10,382 bases of DNA from Alistipes sp. Lineage in GTDB: Bacteria > Bacteroidota > Bacteroidia > Bacteroidales > Rikenellaceae. The stretch covers positions 1 through 10,382 of the forward strand of contig JAHZDG010000055.1 in NCBI GenBank assembly GCA_019422485.1, in the 5' to 3' direction. The translations under genes were made by a program, and so were the position numbers. Positions 6,444 through 10,382 of this stretch are shown here, one piece after another. A model generated the notes under the pieces. The model had not been told where the DNA came from, did no database searches, and saw nothing but the letters and a program-made list of their open reading frames with translations. How positions within the stretch are numbered: position 1 is the first letter of the stretch; each line of letters starts with the position of its first letter.

Positions 6444-7724
6444 ATGACAAGAGATACGAAACTATTCGACCTGATCGGTCAGGAAAAAGACCGGCAGACA
6501 CATGGCATCGAACTGATCGCGTCCGAAAACTTCGTCAGCGACCAGGTGATGGAAGCCATGGGTTCGGTGTTGACCAACAAATACGCCGAAGGCTATCCGG
6601 GCGCCCGCTATTACGGTGGTTGCCAAATCATCGATCAGGTGGAACAGCTGGCCATCGATCGTCTGTGCCAACTCTACGGAGCTGAATACGCCAACGTACA
6701 ACCCCATTCGGGAGCTCAGGCCAACATGGCCGTTTTCCAAGCCATTCTGAAACCGGGGGACACGTTCATGGGTCTCGATTTGGCACACGGGGGACACCTT
6801 TCACACGGTTCGCCCGTCAATACGTCAGGCATTCTCTACAAAGCGGTGGGGTATAAACTCGACGAAGAAACCGGTCGCATCGACTACGACGCCATGGAAC
6901 AACTGGCGCTGGAACACAAACCGAAACTGATCATTGGTGGAGCTTCGGCATACAGCCGTGAATGGGACTACAAACGGATGCGTGAAATCGCAGATCGGGT
7001 AGGGGCTTTACTGATGGTCGACATGGCTCACACGGCCGGTCTGATCGCTGCCGGCTTGCTCGACAACCCGGCTAAATACGCCCACGTAGTGACCTCTACC
7101 ACCCACAAAACCCTGCGCGGTCCTCGTGGCGGGATCATCCTCCTCGGCAAAGACTTCGACAATCCGTGGGGACTGAAAACCCCGAAAGGCGAAATCAAAA
7201 AGATGTCGGCCCTGATCAATTCCGCCGTTTTCCCGGGCATCCAGGGCGGCCCGCTGGAACACGTCATTGCAGCCAAAGCCGTTGCCTTCGGAGAAGCATT
7301 GGAACCGGCCTACAAAGAATATCAGACCCAGGTTCGGAAAAACGCCAATGCCATGGCCGAAGCCTTCGTTCGCCGGGGTTATAAGATCGTTTCGGGCGGA
7401 ACGGACAACCACCTGATGTTGATCGACCTGCGCACCAAATTCCCCGATCTGACCGGGAAAGTGGCTGAAAAGGCCCTCGAAAAAGCAGACATCACCACCA
7501 ATAAGAACATGGTTCCGTTCGACAGCCGTTCTCCGTTCCAGACTTCAGGGATTCGCGTTGGCACCCCGGCCATTACGACCCGTGGTCTGAAAGAAGAACA
7601 CATGGAACAGATCGTCGACCTGATCGACCGCGTATTGAATGCACCTGAAGATGCTTCGGTACAAGCTCAGGTACGCGCTGAAGTCAATGCATTGATGGCC
7701 GGACGTCCGTTGTTTGCCTGGTAA
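6444..7724 (+). CDS. glyA: Serine hydroxymethyltransferase
   Basis: A 426-residue PLP enzyme that interconverts serine plus tetrahydrofolate with glycine plus 5,10-methylene-tetrahydrofolate, the main source of one-carbon units in the cytosol. Visible motifs: GIELIASENF (21-30), NKYAEGYPGARYYGG (45-59), QPHSGAQAN (86-94), DMAHTAGLIAAG (193-204) and the PLP-lysine site STTHKTLRGPRGG (218-230) with K222 as the Schiff-base lysine. Length is normal. An in-frame ATG at 6342 would add 34 residues with no family similarity and lies upstream of the promoter box at 6368, so the start is the ATG at 6444 (MTRDTKLFDLIGQE). It is followed by a strong terminator and appears monocistronic. Confidence 0.97.
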   Translation: MTRDTKLFDLIGQEKDRQTHGIELIASENFVSDQVMEAMGSVLTNKYAEGYPGARYYGGCQIIDQVEQLAIDRLCQLYGAEYANVQPHSGAQANMAVFQAILKPGDTFMGLDLAHGGHLSHGSPVNTSGILYKAVGYKLDEETGRIDYDAMEQLALEHKPKLIIGGASAYSREWDYKRMREIADRVGALLMVDMAHTAGLIAAGLLDNPAKYAHVVTSTTHKTLRGPRGGIILLGKDFDNPWGLKTPKGEIKKMSALINSAVFPGIQGGPLEHVIAAKAVAFGEALEPAYKEYQTQVRKNANAMAEAFVRRGYKIVSGGTDNHLMLIDLRTKFPDLTGKVAEKALEKADITTNKNMVPFDSRSPFQTSGIRVGTPAITTRGLKEEHMEQIVDLIDRVLNAPEDASVQAQVRAEVNALMAGRPLFAW

Positions 7725-7745
7725 ATCAGTGAACCTGTATAACCC

Positions 7746-7782
7746 AAAAGGAGAAAGAGATCGACTCTCTTTCTCCTTTTTT
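7746..7782 (+). terminator. Rho-independent terminator of glyA
   Basis: Perfect 15-base-pair stem: AAAAGGAGAAAGAGA (7746-7760), loop TCGAC, then TCTCTTTCTCCTTTT (7766-7780), running into a six-base T tract (7777-7782). It begins 21 bases after the glyA stop. Confidence 0.95.
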
Positions 7783-7790
7783 ATGAACCA

Positions 7791-7832
7791 CCCGGGACCT
7801 CAATTCATTCTCAGGAAAAGTCCTTTCCCGGG
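7791..7832. repeat. Inverted repeat between the two convergent terminators
   Basis: CCCGGGA (7791-7797) is complementary to TCCCGGG (7826-7832), with a smaller AGGA/TCCT hairpin (7813-7824) inside the loop. It sits between the glyA terminator and the M64 peptidase terminator. No role is evident, and it may be chance. Confidence 0.3.
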
Positions 7833-7916
7833 ACACCTTCGTTGTCTTTTGCACGCCTTTATACCATGAGCTTACTGCTCGCTTTTCGCCCGGATCTATC
7901 TTCGATTCTCCCTCTC

Positions 7917-7954
7917 AAAAAGAGGGCGGCAACCCGGTGGAAGAGTTGCCGCCC
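7917..7954 (-). terminator. Rho-independent terminator of the M64 peptidase gene
   Basis: On the minus strand: GGGCGGCAAC (7954-7945), an 11-base loop, GTTGCCGCCC (7933-7924), then TCT and a T-rich tract ending at 7917. The perfect 10-base-pair GC-rich stem starts 6 bases past the stop codon of the peptidase gene. Confidence 0.9.
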
Positions 7955-7960
7955 AATGAT

Positions 7961-10045
7961 TTACGGAAGGAATACAGGGGGAGTGTGCGGTTCAGCCGGT
8001 TGCCAGACGACATTGCTGGGAATGCTGGGCGGAATCACATCTTTGGCCAAGAATTTCTCCAGCGAATAGGTTTCTCCGGCGCTATTCAAAATGCGTTTGA
8101 CAATCAACTGCCGACTGTAAGCATTAAACCCGGCTCCGGATCCGCTTTGTTTCATGATGCTGTTGGACTCCGAACGCCAAACCCCATAGGCATACATATA
8201 ACCGCCTTCGTACGTTCCGACCATTTCATAACCGGGCAAGCCGATCAACGAAGCCCAATGAACCTGCTGCGGATCACTGGTCAGATCCAGATTCAGGTAA
8301 TATCCCTGGTCAAACAGTTTCCGTAAGTTGCTGGCCGTAGCCTCCGGAATCGTATGTCCTCCGGTGTATTCATCCCCGAGTTTTCCGATAGCATGTCCAC
8401 CCAGTTCATGTACGAGGGTTGTTTCGAAACTGCTGGCCAGAGTACCGATCGCATAATTATTCCCCTGACTTTCAAAATAAGTTGTTCCACCATGGCGTTT
8501 TGAATTGGCAATCACCGCTATGGCACAATTTTCCATCTGTGCATACCCCGGCACCTTAGCCGCATAAGTGGCCAGCGCCTCCGGATCCAGACTCATCTTG
8601 CTGGAACTTTCATCGGCATACATCACCTTCAAACGCGAATTTCGCGAATATCCCGGCTGGGAAACACCGCTCTGAGGCGATACCACCTTGACAATATAGA
8701 CATTGAAATAGTTGCGATACGTTTTGTAAGGCTCATACTGGAAGAGCGCTTCGATGCCCTGTATCATGTTGCTTTCATACTCTCCGCCGGAATCCATCGT
8801 CTGACTGGTAAATCCATCCCCCATGAAAATCAGGTTGAATCCACGACCCGACATCGGTTCGGCATAAGTAATCACCTGACCGTCCTGCGAATAATCCTCA
8901 CTTTCCAGCTTATCATTCAGATTGGAAAACCCGAAACCGCTCCGCTGGGGAGAGGGAATCCATCCATCAAAATAGGGGAGAGCCATGACATCATCCGGAA
9001 CGACCCCATTAAAACAATTGAAACTCAGGTCACAGGTCTCCAGCAAGGACAACTGAGCGAATCCTTCAGGAAGCCCACCTGTCAATTGGTTACGCTGCAC
9101 CTGCAAAGAGGTCAAGGCCTGCATGTTACCCATGCTTTCCGGCAGCGTCCCGGAGAGATTATTATAACTAAGATTGAGGGCTTCGAGCTTACGCAAATTA
9201 CCTATGCTCTCCGGCAGTCCTCCATAAATCTGATTTTTATGCAGCGTCATGGAGGTTAGTTCCGTCAAAAGTCCGATCTCTTCCGGAATGGGCCCGCTGA
9301 ACGCATTGTCGTTCAGCGCCAACGTATTCAATTTGGTTAAGTTCCCGATCGAAGCAGGAATACTTCCCGTCAGTTTATTGACCGTCAGATCGAGAATCTG
9401 CAGATTTTTCAGGTTTCCGATACTCTCCGGAATGCCTCCGGTCAGGGCGTCGTGCGAAAAATAGAGCTTTTCCAGATAGGGCAGATCGCCAATCTCTTCG
9501 GGAATCGCTCCCGAGAGATTATTGGCATACATATAGATCACCAACACATGCCCCTGATCATCGGTCCGAATGCCTTCCCATTCACCGATCGGTTTATCGG
9601 TCAGCCAATTTTCCTGGGCCTTCCAATTAGGACCGTTCAACTGATTATAAATAGCGATCAAGGCAGCCAATTCACTTCCTTCCGGCGCTTGCAGACCAGC
9701 ATCCTGCCGAACGGTCAATGAAGCTTTCTGTCCGGCTACCGAAACCGATATGGCACCTTCTCTTATGGAAAAAGAGGGATTTTCTTCCACCGTCACCTGC
9801 ACCGTGGTGGTTCCGCTTTCACCTTGCTGAGGGGATACCGACACCCACGACAGTTTCCCCAGATCAATGCTCCAGGCTCGGTTTGTAGTGATTTCAAAAG
9901 ATTGCTGGGTAACGCCGTCCGCAAAATGCAAGGTCTCGGGAGTCAACGAGACCGCCGGATCTTCTTCCTCTTTGGTACAAGAGAACAAGCCTCCGATCAG
10001 AGCACATATCCCCAAAAGGAAACAAAATCGTGGAAAAGTTTTCAT
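7961..10045 (-). CDS. Surface lipoprotein: BACON domain, leucine-rich repeats and M64 (IgA-type) metallopeptidase
   Basis: A 694-residue exported protein. The signal peptide ends in the lipobox LFSC with lipidated C23. The next residues are TKEEEDP, an acidic run right after the cysteine like the Bacteroidota surface-export signal, so it probably faces outward. Residues 30-116 form a BACON-type domain (RAWSI, WVSVSPQQGESG, TVRQDA). Residues 124-176 look like a repeat cap (IYNQLNGPNWKAQENWL). About seven 24-residue plant-type leucine-rich repeats (LxGxIPxxIGNLxxL) span 177-350. Residues 395-680 are the M64 peptidase domain, with FNLIFMGDGFT at 403-413 and the zinc site HELGGH at 546-551 followed by AIGKLGDEY (552-560). 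H546, H551 and perhaps D558 would bind zinc, and E547 would be the catalytic base. M64 includes the Clostridium IgA protease, but many Bacteroidota members have unknown substrates. A terminator follows; the upstream thioesterase gene ends 83 bases before the start. Confidence 0.92.
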   Translation of the reverse strand: MKTFPRFCFLLGICALIGGLFSCTKEEEDPAVSLTPETLHFADGVTQQSFEITTNRAWSIDLGKLSWVSVSPQQGESGTTTVQVTVEENPSFSIREGAISVSVAGQKASLTVRQDAGLQAPEGSELAALIAIYNQLNGPNWKAQENWLTDKPIGEWEGIRTDDQGHVLVIYMYANNLSGAIPEEIGDLPYLEKLYFSHDALTGGIPESIGNLKNLQILDLTVNKLTGSIPASIGNLTKLNTLALNDNAFSGPIPEEIGLLTELTSMTLHKNQIYGGLPESIGNLRKLEALNLSYNNLSGTLPESMGNMQALTSLQVQRNQLTGGLPEGFAQLSLLETCDLSFNCFNGVVPDDVMALPYFDGWIPSPQRSGFGFSNLNDKLESEDYSQDGQVITYAEPMSGRGFNLIFMGDGFTSQTMDSGGEYESNMIQGIEALFQYEPYKTYRNYFNVYIVKVVSPQSGVSQPGYSRNSRLKVMYADESSSKMSLDPEALATYAAKVPGYAQMENCAIAVIANSKRHGGTTYFESQGNNYAIGTLASSFETTLVHELGGHAIGKLGDEYTGGHTIPEATASNLRKLFDQGYYLNLDLTSDPQQVHWASLIGLPGYEMVGTYEGGYMYAYGVWRSESNSIMKQSGSGAGFNAYSRQLIVKRILNSAGETYSLEKFLAKDVIPPSIPSNVVWQPAEPHTPPVFLP
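9014..9517 (-). repeat. Tandem leucine-rich repeats coded within the M64 peptidase gene
   Basis: About seven imperfect 72-base units coding 24-residue repeats of the form LxGxIPxxIGNLxxLxxLxLxxN, protein residues 177-344. The units are diverged at the DNA level but keep their register, for example at TGSIPASIGNL and SGPIPEEIGLL. Such repeats build a curved binding surface, here probably for substrate or ligand binding outside the cell. Confidence 0.85.
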
Positions 10046-10128
10046 AAGCCCATAGATTTGACTTCTTTGAAGTTACGAAAACTTTTCCTGAAAATCGTTT
10101 AAAAAACCCTGGAAATCCTAAAAATATT

Positions 10129-10382
10129 TCACTTGAGTGCTTTCTCCAACGCTCTGCGCCAACGTTCCGGGATCGGAATAGACTGCTGGGCGACAAAATC
10201 GAAACAAACCATCGTCACCAGGCTCTCCGTTTTCACCTCCTGTGTATCCGTTTGGACAATCTGTTGTGTCAAAGAAAAGCTCTTGTTGCCGATTTCGTGC
10301 ACGCAGGTTCTGACGATAATGGGTTCATTCATACGGATCTGCCGTACAAATGACGTATTTATCGCCACGGTAATCAAACCCT
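10129..10382 (-). CDS. Acyl-CoA thioesterase, hotdog fold (YbgC/FadM-like); N-terminus beyond right edge
   Basis: The last 84 residues of a thioesterase whose start lies past the right edge. The visible part begins GLITVAINTSFVRQIRMNEP, the central helix end and strand of the hotdog fold of the 4-hydroxybenzoyl-CoA thioesterase family. It continues with strands VRTCVHEIGNKSFSLTQQI and SLVTMVCFD, then the tail SIPIPERWRRAL typical of Bacteroidota members. The Asp active-site region of the family lies in the missing part, so catalysis cannot be judged. It would hydrolyse acyl-CoA or acyl-ACP thioesters in the cytosol. A TTG at 10375-10377 could be misread as a start, but the frame and family match continue to the edge. 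It lies upstream of the M64 gene on the same strand, with an 83-base gap and no clear terminator. Confidence 0.88.
   Translation of the reverse strand, partial: GLITVAINTSFVRQIRMNEPIIVRTCVHEIGNKSFSLTQQIVQTDTQEVKTESLVTMVCFDFVAQQSIPIPERWRRALEKALK

Overview
The window looks like chromosomal DNA from a member of the Bacteroidota, most likely the Bacteroidales. Four things point there: several start regions carry the Bacteroidota -7 promoter box TAnnTTTG; strong Shine-Dalgarno sites are mostly absent; there is a lipoprotein with a BACON domain joined to an M64 peptidase; and the FabG, GlyA and DUF486 proteins read like Bacteroidales versions. I cannot name the genus from this sequence. I see no tRNA, rRNA, CRISPR array, insertion sequence or phage gene. 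This is mostly ordinary housekeeping sequence, and I did not find a convincing new multi-gene system.

Layout, left to right. Positions 1-2013 (minus strand) hold an alpha/beta hydrolase followed 10 bases later by a single-chain iron-sulfur L-serine dehydratase that runs off the left edge. Divergent from it is a Gfo/Idh/MocA-family oxidoreductase (2130-3290, plus). It converges on a small MmcQ/YjbR-family gene (3435-3818, minus). A DUF486 four-helix membrane protein (3869-4237, plus) and an unknown lipoprotein (4249-4767, plus) form a tight pair. They end at a bidirectional terminator shared with a convergent cold-shock protein gene (4930-5130, minus). Next come fabG (5360-6106, minus) with its own terminator and promoter, a 337-base divergent intergenic region, and glyA (6444-7724, plus) with a very strong terminator. 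The right end carries a 694-residue BACON/leucine-rich-repeat/M64 peptidase lipoprotein (7961-10045, minus), and upstream of it a thioesterase gene cut by the right edge (10129-10382, minus).

How they fit together. GlyA (serine to glycine plus a one-carbon unit) and the serine dehydratase (serine to pyruvate plus ammonia) both use L-serine but sit in separate transcription units. FabG serves fatty acid elongation and the thioesterase acts on acyl-CoA or acyl-ACP esters. The M64 lipoprotein is the one clear accessory, host- or substrate-facing gene: an acidic stretch right after its lipid-bearing cysteine suggests display on the cell surface. Its zinc-site motif is HEXXGH rather than HEXXH, which is the feature most worth a second look.
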